Below are positions 44,361 to 53,985 of a stretch of 64,000 bases of DNA, in pieces. Every line of letters starts with the position of its first letter. Position 1 is the stretch's first letter. The notes under the pieces are model-generated. The model ran no database searches, was not told the origin of the DNA, and saw only the letters and a list, made by a program, of their open reading frames with translations. Origin of the DNA: Rhodocyclaceae bacterium (lineage in GTDB: Bacteria > Pseudomonadota > Gammaproteobacteria > Burkholderiales > Rhodocyclaceae); contig JACFMQ010000001.1 in the NCBI GenBank assembly GCA_019455325.1, forward strand, positions 321,071-385,070. The letters are read 5' to 3'. A program made the position numbers and the translations under genes.

Positions 44361-45688
44361 GTATCCTCGTCGCCGGCGAAGAGATCGTCCTCGGGGCCGA
44401 GCAGTGCCGCTGCCTCGGCCGCCGGCAGCGCTTCGACGGCCTTCAGCTTCTTCGTCACCGCGCGCGTGCGCACCTCGGCCTTGTCGATCGAGTTGCTCGC
44501 TTCCTGCAGCTTCTTCCGGGTGTGCGCCAGCGCCTCGCCGAACTTGCCGAACTCGCTCTTCACCGCGCCGAGCACGGCCCACACCTCGCTCGACCGCTGT
44601 TCGATGGCCAGCGTGCGGAAGCCCATCTGCAGGCTGTTGAGCATCGCCGCCAGCGTCGTCGGCCCGGCGATCGACACGCGGTGGTCGCGCTGCAGCGCCT
44701 CGGCCAGGCCAGGGCGGCGCAGGGCCTCGGCGTAGAGCCCTTCGATCGGCAGGTAGAGGATGGCGAAGTCGGTGGTGTGCGGCGGTTCGACGTACTTCTC
44801 GCGGATGGTCCGCGCCTCGTTCTTCAGGCGCGTTTCGAGCGCGCGCGCCGCCGCCTCGACGGCCGCCGGGTCGGCGCGCTCCTGCGCTTCCAGCAGCTTC
44901 TGGTAGTCCTCGATCGGAAACTTGGCGTCGATCGGCAGCCACACCGGCGCACCGTCGTCCTTGCCCGGCAGGCGGATGGCGAACTCGACGCGGTCGTTGC
45001 TGCGCGGCCGCGTCGCCACGTTCTCGGCGTACTGCTCGGCGGTCAGCACCTGTTCGAGCAGCGCCGCCAACTGCACCTCGCCCCAGGTGCCGCGCGTCTT
45101 GACGTTGGAGAGCACCTTCTTCAGGTCGCCGACGCCGGCGGCCAGCGTCTGCATCTCGCCGAGGCCGCGGTGCACCTGCTCCAGACGGTCGGAGACGAGC
45201 TTGAACGATTCGCCGAGGCGCTGCTCCAGCGTCGCGTGCAGCTTTTCGTCGACGGTCTTGCGCATCTCGTCGAGCTTCGCCGCGTTGTCGGTCTGGATCG
45301 CGGCCAGCCGCGTCTCCACCGTCTGCCGCAACGCCTCGACGCGCGCATCGAAGCTCTGCGTCAGGCGCGAGAGGTGCTGGCCGAAGGCTTCGAACTGCTG
45401 CCCCTGCAGCGTGCCCAACTGGCCGACCTGGCCGGCCAGCGACTGGCCGAGGCGGTCGAGCGCAGCCGTCTGCTCGGCGCGGTCGCCGCGCGCCGTCTCG
45501 GCGGCTTCGGCGCGCACGCGCGAAAGCTCCTCGCGCAGCTCGCGCGTCTGCCGTTCGAGGATGGCCTCGACGGCGCGGAAGCGTTCCTCGGCCGCCGCGC
45601 CGCCGCGGCCGCGGCCGAGCAGGACGAGCTGCAGCACGACGACGACGGCGAGGCCGCCGGCCAGGAGATAGGTGATCGTTTCGTTCAT
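44357..45688 (-). CDS. rmuC: DNA recombination protein RmuC
   Basis: The protein has 443 residues. An N-terminal membrane anchor (about 5-24) is followed by a long coiled coil (about 30-190). The RmuC nuclease-like domain (about 200-390) has 'TRGTWGEVQLAALLEQVL' and 'LPIDAKFPIEDYQKLLEA', both typical. It limits inversions at inverted repeats in E. coli. It starts four bases after the DUF748 gene ends. Confidence 0.92.
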   Translation of the reverse strand: MNETITYLLAGGLAVVVVLQLVLLGRGRGGAAAEERFRAVEAILERQTRELREELSRVRAEAAETARGDRAEQTAALDRLGQSLAGQVGQLGTLQGQQFEAFGQHLSRLTQSFDARVEALRQTVETRLAAIQTDNAAKLDEMRKTVDEKLHATLEQRLGESFKLVSDRLEQVHRGLGEMQTLAAGVGDLKKVLSNVKTRGTWGEVQLAALLEQVLTAEQYAENVATRPRSNDRVEFAIRLPGKDDGAPVWLPIDAKFPIEDYQKLLEAQERADPAAVEAAARALETRLKNEARTIREKYVEPPHTTDFAILYLPIEGLYAEALRRPGLAEALQRDHRVSIAGPTTLAAMLNSLQMGFRTLAIEQRSSEVWAVLGAVKSEFGKFGEALAHTRKKLQEASNSIDKAEVRTRAVTKKLKAVEALPAAEAAALLGPEDDLFAGDEDT

Positions 45689-45692
45689 CGTC

Positions 45693-48600
45693 CTACTTCA
45701 GCGAAAAATCGACGCGGCTGCCCTTCGCCTTCTCGTGCTGCGGCCCCGCGCCCGGCGTCAGGTTCGGCTGCAGGATGAAGACGCGCTCGCTCGCCACCTT
45801 GCCCTCACTGGTCAGCCACTGCGCGACCTCGCGCGCGCGCCGGTCGGCGAGGCGGCGCAGCGCCTCGTCGTCGGCCGGCATGTTGGCCAGCATCAGCTTC
45901 TCCATTTCCTCGACCGGCAGGTCCTTGACCAGGCCGACGACGTTCCTCGGCTTCGGGAATTTCTCGGCCTTGTAGGCCCTTTCCAGGTAGCGCGGGTAGT
46001 CCTTGTCGGCGATCTCGACGCTGTCGACCGATCCGGCCTCGGTGCCCTGCTTGACCAGTTCCTCCAGGCGCTGCGCCTTGACGCGGCGCAGCATCGTCGC
46101 CTGCTTCAGGCCCTCGCGGTCCGCGTCCGGGTCGATGCGGCCGGCCAGCTCGATCTTCAGGCCGGGCCGATCGACCAGCGCCTTGGCCAGCGTCTGCAGA
46201 CGCTCGCGCATCGGTGCGGCGAGCGTCGCATAGCCGTGGTCGAACTCGACGTAGGCCATCTCCTCGCCGCCGCCGAACAGCGAGCCGAGCAGCGCGAACG
46301 GCGAGGTCACGGCCTTGACGAACAGATTGACGATGACCCTGACGATGACGCCGCCGAGGCTGAACTCCGGATCGTCGAGCGAGCCGGAGATCGGCAGGTT
46401 GACATCGATCTCGCCGGCGCGGTTCTTCAGTAGCGACACCGCCAGCGTCACCGGCAGCCTGGTCGCGTCCGGGCTCTCCACCGGCGCGCCGAAGGTGAGC
46501 TGGTCGAGGAAGATGCGGTTCTCGGCGACCAGCCGGTCGTCGTCGATCTTGTACTTGAGGAACAGCGACAGCTTGCCCTTGTCGATGGCGTAGCCGGCGT
46601 ACTTGCCGGAATACGGCGAGAAGCCGGTCAGTTCGATGCCCTTCACCTCGGCGTCGAGGTCGAGAGTGCGCCGGGCGGCGAAGGGGTTGAGCTTGGCCGT
46701 GACGGTCAGCGGCGCCAGGTCATCGTAGCTGCCGCGCAGTTCGAGGTCGGCGACCGTGCCCTCGACCGACGACAGCCCGGTGACGCGACCGCCGACCTGG
46801 GTCAGGTTGGCCGAGTAGTTGGGCTTCACGAAGTTGTCGGAGAAGGCGATGCGGCCGCCCTGCAGCGTCACCTTGCCGATCTTCACCGGAATCGGCGCCG
46901 ACTCCGCCTTCGGCGGCAGCGCCGCCTCGGCCCGGCCCTCGCCGCTGACCACCGGCGGTGCTTCGGCGGGCGCCTCGTCCGCCGTCTCCTTGACCATCTG
47001 CAGCAGGTTCAACCGGCCTTCCGGGCTGACGATGACGCGCGCGAAGAAGTCGGACAGCGCGATCTCGCCGACGGCGACCGAGGGCGGATCGCTGAGCACG
47101 TCGATCTGCCCGAAGTGGAACGACTTCCAGCGCAGGAAACCGGCCGAGTTGATCTTGTCGACGGAATTGAAATCGCCGAGCGTCAGGCTGCCCTTGTAGC
47201 CGACGGCCAGCCCGTCCTTGGCCGGCGCCAGGCGGACGTCGCCCTTGGCGCTGACGACGCCGCGGGTCACGGTCAGGTTCAGCATCTCGCCGAAATACGG
47301 CTGCAGCGGCAACAGCTCGATGCCGCGCAGGTTCAGTTGCAGCGTGCCCTGCGGCTGCAGCGGGCGCAGCTTGCCGGAAATCTCCGCCTCGCCCTTCCTG
47401 TTCACGCGCAGCTTCGCCGCCACCCGCATCTCGGCGTCGGGCGCCGTCGACAGGTTGGCGGCTTCGAGCGAGGCCAGCTCGACGGTCTGCACGGCGGCCG
47501 GCGCGTGCGTCGCGTCCTCGAAGCGGAGGCGGTGGTCGGCGAGGTTCAGCCGGTCGACGACGACGCGCCACGGCGCCGCGGCGTCGTCCTCTTCCTTCGC
47601 CGCCTTCAGCGCCGGCGGGTGGAAGAAGCGCAGGCTGCCGTCCTTGCCGCGGCCGACGCTGGCGCGCACGCCGCGCATCGCGTATTCGCCGATGCGCAGC
47701 GCCCGGCCCGGCAGGTCGAGGCGTCCGTCGTTCACCGCGAACTCGCCGACCTGCAGCCGCTCGCCGCCGTCGACGCGGCCGGCGAGCGCGAGCGCCAGCG
47801 GCTTGCCGCCGCTGTCGAAGCCGCTCGCGTCGAGGCGCAGGTCGCGCAGCGCCAGGCGCTGCTCGGTGCCGGTCGACAGGTCGAGCAGGCGGACGCTGCC
47901 GTCGCGCAGCTCGATGCGGTCGATGCTCACCTGCGGCGCCGCTTCGTCCGCTGCTGCGGCCGCGGGCGCCGGCTTCGCGGCGGGCGCGGCCGGCGGCGCC
48001 AGCGCCAGCCAGTTGAGCACGCCGTCCTTGCCGATGCGCACGTCCACTTCCGGCGCCTCGACGGCGATGCGCTCGATGCCCACGGCCAGCCGGATCAGAT
48101 CCACCTCGCGCAGGCCGACGTCGAGCCGCTTCATCGCCAGCAGCGGGCCGTCCGCCGCGGCCAGGCGGAAATCGCGGAGGGCGAGGCTGCCGTCCAGGGT
48201 CAGCGTCGCCGGCTGGTCCGGCGCCTGCAGGAAGCGCAGGCGCAGCCGGCTGTCGAGGGCGCCGCCGTCGATGCGCACCGGCAGGGCGACCGGCGAATAG
48301 GCGAAATAGCGGGCCAGTTGCAGGTCGTCGAGGTCGAGCGCCAGCTCGCTCTCGTGCGCCTCGGCAAAGGGGCGGCTCTTGCCGGTGAGGAGCAGCGGCG
48401 CGTCGTTGACCGTCGCCGAGAAGTGCGGCTCGACGTAGGTCTCGGCGTAGAACGACAGACTGGAAACGAAGGGCAGGCGCAGCGTCAGGTCGCGCACCGC
48501 GTGGCTGACGCCCTGCAGGCGGTCGTCGAAGTCCACGCTGCCGCCGGCGATCTGGATGTTGCTCACCGAGAAGCGCGGCGGCGCGGCGTCCTCCTTCGGT

Positions 48601-49070
48601 TCGGCCGGCGGCGCCAGCCATTCGTCGAGCAGGTCGGAGAAGTTGTAGCGTCCGTCGGCGGTGCGCGTCACGCGCAGGCGCGGCCCGAGCAGTTCGACCT
48701 CCTTGACGACGACGCCGGCGACCAGCGCCGACCGGAATTCGGCGTTCACGCGCAGCGAGTCGAAGCCGAGCACCTCGTTCGCCGCGCCGCCGCCCTCTCC
48801 TTCCTGCCCGTCGCCGGCCGGTTCGCGCACCGACAGGCCGCGGATCGTCGCCGTCAGCGTATAGGGATTGAGGCTCACCGACTCGACCGTCACCTCGCGC
48901 TGCAGCGCCTCGCCCAGCTTGGCGACGAGCAGCCATTTGAGCAGCGGCGGCGCCGCCAGGAAGCCGAGGATGCCGACGACGACGAAGGCAGCGGCGAGGC
49001 GAAGCCCCCATTTGCGGGTACGCGGATCGCGGGCAACGGTCGCGGGGTCGATTTTTCCGATCTTGAACAT
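45693..49070 (-). CDS. DUF748 (AsmA-like) envelope protein
   Basis: The protein has 1125 residues from ATG 49070. One N-terminal transmembrane helix (about 27-48) is followed by a long periplasmic beta-rich part made of AsmA/DUF748 repeats ('VESVSLNPYTLTATIRGLSV', 'FDDRLQGVSHAVRDLTLRLP'). The C-terminal ~130 residues ('ELAGRIDPDADREGLKQA', 'RRAREVAQWLTSEGK') resemble the OmpA-like end seen in this family. AsmA-like proteins bridge the envelope and are implicated in phospholipid transport. Heads an operon with rmuC and DUF3293. Confidence 0.85.
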   Translation of the reverse strand: MFKIGKIDPATVARDPRTRKWGLRLAAAFVVVGILGFLAAPPLLKWLLVAKLGEALQREVTVESVSLNPYTLTATIRGLSVREPAGDGQEGEGGGAANEVLGFDSLRVNAEFRSALVAGVVVKEVELLGPRLRVTRTADGRYNFSDLLDEWLAPPAEPKEDAAPPRFSVSNIQIAGGSVDFDDRLQGVSHAVRDLTLRLPFVSSLSFYAETYVEPHFSATVNDAPLLLTGKSRPFAEAHESELALDLDDLQLARYFAYSPVALPVRIDGGALDSRLRLRFLQAPDQPATLTLDGSLALRDFRLAAADGPLLAMKRLDVGLREVDLIRLAVGIERIAVEAPEVDVRIGKDGVLNWLALAPPAAPAAKPAPAAAAADEAAPQVSIDRIELRDGSVRLLDLSTGTEQRLALRDLRLDASGFDSGGKPLALALAGRVDGGERLQVGEFAVNDGRLDLPGRALRIGEYAMRGVRASVGRGKDGSLRFFHPPALKAAKEEDDAAAPWRVVVDRLNLADHRLRFEDATHAPAAVQTVELASLEAANLSTAPDAEMRVAAKLRVNRKGEAEISGKLRPLQPQGTLQLNLRGIELLPLQPYFGEMLNLTVTRGVVSAKGDVRLAPAKDGLAVGYKGSLTLGDFNSVDKINSAGFLRWKSFHFGQIDVLSDPPSVAVGEIALSDFFARVIVSPEGRLNLLQMVKETADEAPAEAPPVVSGEGRAEAALPPKAESAPIPVKIGKVTLQGGRIAFSDNFVKPNYSANLTQVGGRVTGLSSVEGTVADLELRGSYDDLAPLTVTAKLNPFAARRTLDLDAEVKGIELTGFSPYSGKYAGYAIDKGKLSLFLKYKIDDDRLVAENRIFLDQLTFGAPVESPDATRLPVTLAVSLLKNRAGEIDVNLPISGSLDDPEFSLGGVIVRVIVNLFVKAVTSPFALLGSLFGGGEEMAYVEFDHGYATLAAPMRERLQTLAKALVDRPGLKIELAGRIDPDADREGLKQATMLRRVKAQRLEELVKQGTEAGSVDSVEIADKDYPRYLERAYKAEKFPKPRNVVGLVKDLPVEEMEKLMLANMPADDEALRRLADRRAREVAQWLTSEGKVASERVFILQPNLTPGAGPQHEKAKGSRVDFSLK

Positions 49071-49387
49071 GGCGCACTCCGGCTGCGGTCCCCGACGGTA
49101 ACGCGGAGAAGCGGGGAAAATTCGGCGGATTCTCGGCAACCGCGCCGCCGCGCGCGGCAGAGCGATCGCGCCTCGGAATTTACCACATGCCCCTGGCAAG
49201 CTTGCCCGGCGCCGCTGCGGCGAGCCGGAAATTCGAGCTAGAATGAGCCGCCGGATCGCCGCTGCCACCATGGACACCGCATGAAGCCCTCCCTCGAATA
49301 CGCCCGGATCGGCCCCGGGGCCGCCCGCCATCCCCGGGAGCGGCGCGGCGCCGCGCCGGCCGACACGGCGCAAGCCTGAGCCAGCGC
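49071..49387. other. Intergenic region between the DUF748 gene and the CheY-like gene
   Basis: The 317-bp divergent gap contains a TAGAAT box at 49239-49244 that could serve the plus-strand gene, without a clear -35. A 32-codon open frame (49281-49379) begins with ATG but has no ribosome-binding site and biased Arg/Ala composition, so I do not call it. No RNA gene or repeat is seen. Confidence 0.4.
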
Positions 49388-49783
49388 ATGGGACACCGCA
49401 TTCCGAAAATCCTCATCGTCGACGACAACGACGTGATGCGCATGCTGCTGCGCGGCATCCTGCGCGGCGAGGAGTACGAGATCGTCGGCGAGGCAAGGAA
49501 CGGCCTGCAGGCGGTGGAAGCCGTGCAGCGCCTGTCGCCGGACATCGTCTGCCTCGACGTCATGATGCCGGAGATGGACGGCCTGGAGGCGCTGCAGGCG
49601 ATCAAGCAGGCGAAGCCGGAGACGACGGTGGTGATGATCACCGGCAGCCCGAGCAAGGAGAACTTTCAGGAGTCGATCCAGGGCGGCGCCGCCGGCTTCA
49701 TCATCAAGCCCTTCAACGCCGCCCGGGTGCTCGACACGCTCGGCCGCGTGTGGCCGGCGCGCGCCGGCGCGCGCGCGCAGTAG
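49388..49783 (+). CDS. Single-domain (CheY-like) response regulator
   Basis: The protein has 131 residues: a receiver domain only, with acidic pocket 'VDDND', phosphoacceptor Asp57 ('DIVCLDVMMPEMDG'), Thr in 'MITGSP' and Lys in 'FIIKPFN'. No output domain is present. No histidine kinase is adjacent, so it is an orphan regulator. It converges on gloB with a 5-bp gap. Confidence 0.88.
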   Translation: MGHRIPKILIVDDNDVMRMLLRGILRGEEYEIVGEARNGLQAVEAVQRLSPDIVCLDVMMPEMDGLEALQAIKQAKPETTVVMITGSPSKENFQESIQGGAAGFIIKPFNAARVLDTLGRVWPARAGARAQ

Positions 49784-49788
49784 CCCCC

Positions 49789-50571
49789 TCAGAACTCGTT
49801 GCGCCAGGCGCGGATCGCGGCAAACACCTCGACCGCGCTCGCCGCCGCCGGATCGCGCCGTTGCGCTGCGGCGATCACCGCCGGCTCGTCGCAGCGCAGG
49901 AAGGGATTGGTCGCCTTCTCCAGACCGATGGTGGACGGCAGCGTCGGCTCGCCGCGCGCGCGCATCGCCGCGGCCTCGGCGATGCGCCGGCGGATCGCCG
50001 GATTGTCGGGCTCGACGGCCGCCGCGAAGCGCAGGTTCGCCTCGGTGTATTCATGCGCGCAATAAACCTCCGTGTCGTCGGGCAGCGCCGCCAGCCGCGC
50101 CAGCGAATCCGCCATCTGCGCCGGCGTGCCCTCGAACAGGCGGCCGCAGCCGGCGCCGAAGAGCGTGTCGCCGCAGAACAGCCTCCGGCCGGCGAGATAG
50201 GCGAGATGGCCGCGCGTGTGACCGGGCACGGCGAGCACCGCGAAGCCGCCGAGGCCGGCGATCTCGATCCGTTCGCCGCCCGAGAGTGGCCGCGAAAGGC
50301 CTGTGATAGACTCGGCAGCCGGTCCGAAGACCGCTGCGCCGTGGCCGGCGACGAGCCGCTCGACGCCGCCCTGGTGGTCGGCGTGGTGGTGCGTGACGAG
50401 GATGGCGGCGAGCCGCAGCCCGCTGCCGGCGAGCGCCGCTTCGACCGGCGCCGCGTCGCCCGGATCGACGACGGCCGCGCGGTCGCCGCGCCGCAGCAGC
50501 CAGACGTAGTTGTCGCGGAAGGCCGGGATCGGCCGCACCGCGAAGGCTTCAGGATCGGAACTGGCGGTCAT
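49789..50571 (-). CDS. gloB: Hydroxyacylglutathione hydrolase (glyoxalase II)
   Basis: The protein has 260 residues. It is a metallo-beta-lactamase fold enzyme with metal motif 'THHHADHQGG', the ligands 'VPGHTRGHLAY', 'FCGDTLFGAGCGR' and 'VYCAHEYTEANLRFA', and the C-terminal glyoxalase-II domain ('NPFLRCDEP'). It hydrolyses S-lactoylglutathione. Divergent from the methyltransferase gene with 27 bp between starts, an arrangement conserved in many betaproteobacteria. Confidence 0.95.
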   Translation of the reverse strand: MTASSDPEAFAVRPIPAFRDNYVWLLRRGDRAAVVDPGDAAPVEAALAGSGLRLAAILVTHHHADHQGGVERLVAGHGAAVFGPAAESITGLSRPLSGGERIEIAGLGGFAVLAVPGHTRGHLAYLAGRRLFCGDTLFGAGCGRLFEGTPAQMADSLARLAALPDDTEVYCAHEYTEANLRFAAAVEPDNPAIRRRIAEAAAMRARGEPTLPSTIGLEKATNPFLRCDEPAVIAAAQRRDPAAASAVEVFAAIRAWRNEF

Positions 50572-50598
50572 CGCGTTATTGTCGGAGAAGCACGCACA

Positions 50599-51330
50599 AT
50601 GTCAAACCCCGCGCTCGAACGCTGGCTCCTCTCACCGCAGGGCCGCTACGCGCTCGACTGGGAACGCGCCCGCATCGACGAGGCGGTCGCCGACGTCTTC
50701 GGCTACAACGCGCTGCAACTGGGCCTGCCGCAGATCGACCTGCTCGCGCACAACCGCATCCCGTTCCGCCAGCGCGTCGGCCCGCCGGCCGCGGACGGAC
50801 GCATCGACGTCGACTGCGACCTGCGCCAGTTGCCGATCGCCGCCAACAGCATCGACCTGGTCGTGCTGCCGCACGTGCTGGAGTTCGACGAGGAGCCGCA
50901 CCAGATCCTGCGCGAGGTCGAGCGCGCGCTGATCCCGGAAGGTCAGGTCGTGATCACCGGCTTCAACCCGCTCTCGCTGTGGGGCGTGCGCCGCTACCTG
51001 CCGCCGCGCGCCGCGGAGTTCCCGTGGCAGGGGCAGTACCTGTCGCTGCGGCGCATCAAGGACTGGCTGCAACTGCTCGGCTTCGAGGTCGGACCCGGCA
51101 GCTTCGGCTGCTACGCGCCGCCGTGCCGGACCGCGCGCTGGCTGCAGCGCTGGCATTTCATGGAAGGGGCCGGCCGCCGCGCCTGGCCGTTCGCCGGCGG
51201 CGTCTATCTCGTGCGCGCGATCAAGCGCGTGCACGGCATGCGCCTCGTGCGCCCGGCCTGGCGCAACGACAAGGCGCGCGCCAAGGCGCTGTCGCCGATC
51301 GCACAGAAGGAGGGCCCGCATGGGCGCTGA
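50599..51330 (+). CDS. Class I SAM-dependent methyltransferase
   Basis: The protein has 243 residues. The central Methyltransf_11-type segment '[20 protein letters not shown]' and '[20 protein letters not shown]' is clear. The SAM-binding glycine motif is poorly kept. It resembles the YafS-type protein found between gloB and rnhA in proteobacteria. It overlaps rnhA by 11 bp. Substrate unknown. Confidence 0.8.
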   Translation: MSNPALERWLLSPQGRYALDWERARIDEAVADVFGYNALQLGLPQIDLLAHNRIPFRQRVGPPAADGRIDVDCDLRQLPIAANSIDLVVLPHVLEFDEEPHQILREVERALIPEGQVVITGFNPLSLWGVRRYLPPRAAEFPWQGQYLSLRRIKDWLQLLGFEVGPGSFGCYAPPCRTARWLQRWHFMEGAGRRAWPFAGGVYLVRAIKRVHGMRLVRPAWRNDKARAKALSPIAQKEGPHGR

Positions 51331-51793
51331 GGAAAGAGACGAAGTCATCGACATCTGGGCCGACGGCGGCTGCCGCGGCAACCCCGGCCCCGGCGGCTGG
51401 GGCGTGCTGCTGCGCACCGGCGGGCACGAGAAGGAGCTGTGGGGCGGCGAGCCGGCGACGACCAACAACCGCATGGAGCTGACCGCCGTCATCCGCGCGC
51501 TGGAGGCGCTGAAGCGGCCGGTGCGCGCGCGCGTGCACACCGACTCGCAGTACGTGCAGAAGGGCATCAGCGAGTGGATCCACGGCTGGAAGAGGAACGG
51601 CTGGAAGACTTCCGACAAGAAGCCGGTGAAGAACGCCGACCTCTGGCAGACGCTCGACGGGCTGGCCGCCAGGCACCGGCTGGAGTGGCTGTGGGTCCGG
51701 GGCCACGCCGGCGACCCCGGCAACGAGCGCGCCGACGCGCTGGCCAACCGGGGCATCGACGAACTCGATGTCGGCGCCCGCCGCCGGAACTGA
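51320..51793 (+). CDS. rnhA: Ribonuclease HI
   Basis: The protein has 157 residues. '[19 protein letters not shown]', '[16 protein letters not shown]', '[12 protein letters not shown]' and '[14 protein letters not shown]' give all catalytic acids and the basic protrusion. It removes RNA from RNA-DNA hybrids. It overlaps the methyltransferase 3' end and precedes dnaQ. Confidence 0.95.
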   Translation: MGAEERDEVIDIWADGGCRGNPGPGGWGVLLRTGGHEKELWGGEPATTNNRMELTAVIRALEALKRPVRARVHTDSQYVQKGISEWIHGWKRNGWKTSDKKPVKNADLWQTLDGLAARHRLEWLWVRGHAGDPGNERADALANRGIDELDVGARRRN

Positions 51794-51839
51794 TCCCGAT
51801 CAAGCCGCCGGCGACGACGCTGCGGCAGAATGCAAACCC

Positions 51840-52553
51840 ATGCGACAGATCTTCCTCGACACCGAAACCACCGGCCTGGAAACGCGGCTCGGCCACCGCA
51901 TCATCGAACTCGCCTGCGTCGAGATGGTGAACCGCCGGCTGACGCGGCGCCACCTGCACTACTACGTGAACCCGGACCGCGACATCGACGAGGGCGCGCT
52001 CGCCGTGCACGGCATCAGCCGCGAATTCCTCGCCGACAAGCCGCGCTTCGGCGAGGTCGCCAACGAGTTCCTCGACTTCATCCGCGGCGCCGAGCTGGTC
52101 ATCCACAACGCCGCCTTCGACGTCGGCTTCCTCGACTACGAGCTGAACATGCTCGGCCTGGCGCCGATCTCGACGGTCTGCGTGAACGTGCGCGACACGC
52201 TGAAGATGGCGCGCGAGCTGCATCCGGGCAAGAAGAACAACCTCGACGCGCTGTGCGACCGCTACGGCGTCGACAACTCGCGCCGCACGCTGCACGGCGC
52301 GCTGCTCGACGCGGAAATCCTCGCCGACGTCTACGTGGCGATGACGCGCGGCCAGGAAAGCCTGATCATCGACCTGGCGCCGCAGCCGGGCACGCAGATC
52401 GAGATCGCCGCCGGCGGCGAACGCCGGCCGACGCCGGTGCTCGCGGCCAGCGACGAGGAGCTGGCCGAGCACGCCCGCGTGCTGGCGGCGATCCAGAAGG
52501 AAAGCAGGGGGAAATGTCTCTGGTTGCCCGCCGAGCCGCCGGCGCAATCCTGA
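51840..52553 (+). CDS. dnaQ: DNA polymerase III epsilon subunit
   Basis: The protein has 237 residues from ATG 51840. Exo I 'FLDTETTGLE', Exo II 'VIHNAAFDVGFLD' and Exo III 'HGALLDAEILADVY' are intact, so it is an active proofreading exonuclease. The C-terminal tail binds the alpha subunit. It overlaps the nosD-like gene by 40 bp. Confidence 0.95.
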   Translation: MRQIFLDTETTGLETRLGHRIIELACVEMVNRRLTRRHLHYYVNPDRDIDEGALAVHGISREFLADKPRFGEVANEFLDFIRGAELVIHNAAFDVGFLDYELNMLGLAPISTVCVNVRDTLKMARELHPGKKNNLDALCDRYGVDNSRRTLHGALLDAEILADVYVAMTRGQESLIIDLAPQPGTQIEIAAGGERRPTPVLAASDEELAEHARVLAAIQKESRGKCLWLPAEPPAQS

Positions 52554-53734
52554 TCCTGCTCGCCGCCGCCGCGGCGCAGGCCGCGCAACCGCTGCAGCCC
52601 TGGCTCGACGCCGCCCCGGCCGGCGCCGTGCTGCGCCTGCCGCCCGGCACCTATGCCGGGCCGGCCGTCCTGGAAAAGCCGCTGACGCTGGACGGCAACG
52701 GCGAGGTGACGATCGACGGCGGCGGCCGCGGCAGCGTGCTCACGATACGCACCCACGGCGCCGTCGTGCGCGGCCTGCGCATCGTCCGCTCCGGCGAATC
52801 GCACGACGCGGTCGACAGCGGCATCGTCGTCGCAGGCAACGGCAACCGCATCGAGAACAACGTGGTCGAGGACGTGCTCTTCGGCATCACGCTGCATCAG
52901 GCCAACGACAATCGGGTCGCCGGCAACCGCATCCGCTCCAAGCCCTGGGACATCGCCGACCGCGGCGACGGGCTGCGCCTGTGGTACAGCATGGGCAACC
53001 GCATCGAGAACAACGACATCGCACAGATCCGCGACGTGACGGTCAGCAATTCGCCGCGCAACCGCTACGTCGGCAACACGATCCGCGACAGCCGGCGGGC
53101 GATGAACTTCCTCTTCTCGCACCGCAGCCTGGTCGAGGGCAACCGCCTCTCCCACAACGCCACCGGGCTGACCATCCTCAACTCCGACGGCATCGTCATC
53201 CGCGGCAACCACATCGCGCACGCCATGGACGCCTCGGGCGCCGGCATCGCCATCAAGGAATCGAGCGCGGCGCTGGTGCACGACAACGACATCCTGCACT
53301 GCGCCGTCGGCATCCTCGCCGACTCGCCGCTGCATTCGCTCAACCGCATCAGCATCGTCGGCAACCGGCTGTCGCACAACGTCACCGGCATCAGCTTCTA
53401 CGGCGAGCGCGGCGGCCACCTGGTGCTCGCCAACCGCTTCGCGCACAACCTGTGGCAGGCGACCGTCGGCGGCGACGAACGCGGCGACATGAACGTCTGG
53501 CTGGACAACCACTGGGACGACTACCAGGGCTTCGACCGCGACGGCGACGGCATCGGCGACACGCCCTACGAGATCTGGGCGCACGCCGACCGCATCTGGA
53601 TGGATACGCCGATGGCCCGCTTTTTCCGCAACTCGCCGGTGCTCGAAATGCTCGACTTCCTCGAACGGCTGGCGCCCTTTTCCTCGCCGGTGCTGCTCGT
53701 CCGCGACCCGCGGCCCGTTGCGCACGGGCGCTAG
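52514..53734 (+). CDS. nosD: NosD-like periplasmic parallel beta-helix protein
   Basis: The protein has 406 residues. ATG 52514 has AGGGGGA upstream, and the frame starts within dnaQ. A signal peptide (about 1-24, ending 'AAAQAAQ') precedes a right-handed beta-helix of CASH/NosD repeats ('NRIENNVVEDVLFGITLHQA', 'NRIENNDIAQ', 'NHIAHAMDASGAGIAIKESS'). NosD proteins mature the copper sites of nitrous-oxide reductase. No nosZ, nosF, nosY or nosL is nearby, so the role is inferred from similarity only. Confidence 0.82.
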   Translation: MSLVARRAAGAILILLAAAAAQAAQPLQPWLDAAPAGAVLRLPPGTYAGPAVLEKPLTLDGNGEVTIDGGGRGSVLTIRTHGAVVRGLRIVRSGESHDAVDSGIVVAGNGNRIENNVVEDVLFGITLHQANDNRVAGNRIRSKPWDIADRGDGLRLWYSMGNRIENNDIAQIRDVTVSNSPRNRYVGNTIRDSRRAMNFLFSHRSLVEGNRLSHNATGLTILNSDGIVIRGNHIAHAMDASGAGIAIKESSAALVHDNDILHCAVGILADSPLHSLNRISIVGNRLSHNVTGISFYGERGGHLVLANRFAHNLWQATVGGDERGDMNVWLDNHWDDYQGFDRDGDGIGDTPYEIWAHADRIWMDTPMARFFRNSPVLEMLDFLERLAPFSSPVLLVRDPRPVAHGR

Positions 53735-53817
53735 CGGGCCGCCCTCTCCCCTGCACGATTCACCCTCAACCCTGCACCTTCCGCTGCCGATAATCAGACA
53801 TATCACAGGAGAACGCC

Positions 53818-53985
53818 ATGAATGCGACCACACAGCAGTCCCCGCTCGCCCAGGAAGGCGGCGCCGCCTTGACGCCGGAAATGTTCGCCCCGCTCGCGTA
53901 CTGGGCAAGCGGCTTCGAATACGCCTTCGGCTATCAGATGCAGTTGTTCTGGGATTTCTGGGGCTTCACGCACGGCGAGGGCTGA
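53818..53985 (+). CDS. Small aromatic-rich protein (55 aa)
   Basis: The ATG at 53818 has a good AGGAGA six bases upstream. The 55-residue product begins 'MNATTQQSPLAQEGG' and ends with an aromatic amphipathic stretch ('YWASGFEYAFGY', 'LFWDFWGF'), which suggests binding to a membrane or hydrophobic surface. Its last 20 bp overlap the 3' end of the acyltransferase gene on the other strand. Family not recognised. Confidence 0.6.
   Translation: MNATTQQSPLAQEGGAALTPEMFAPLAYWASGFEYAFGYQMQLFWDFWGFTHGEG

Noticed and set aside
49281-49379. 32-codon frame before the CheY-like gene
   Set aside because: There is no ribosome-binding site, the composition is biased and no feature supports translation.
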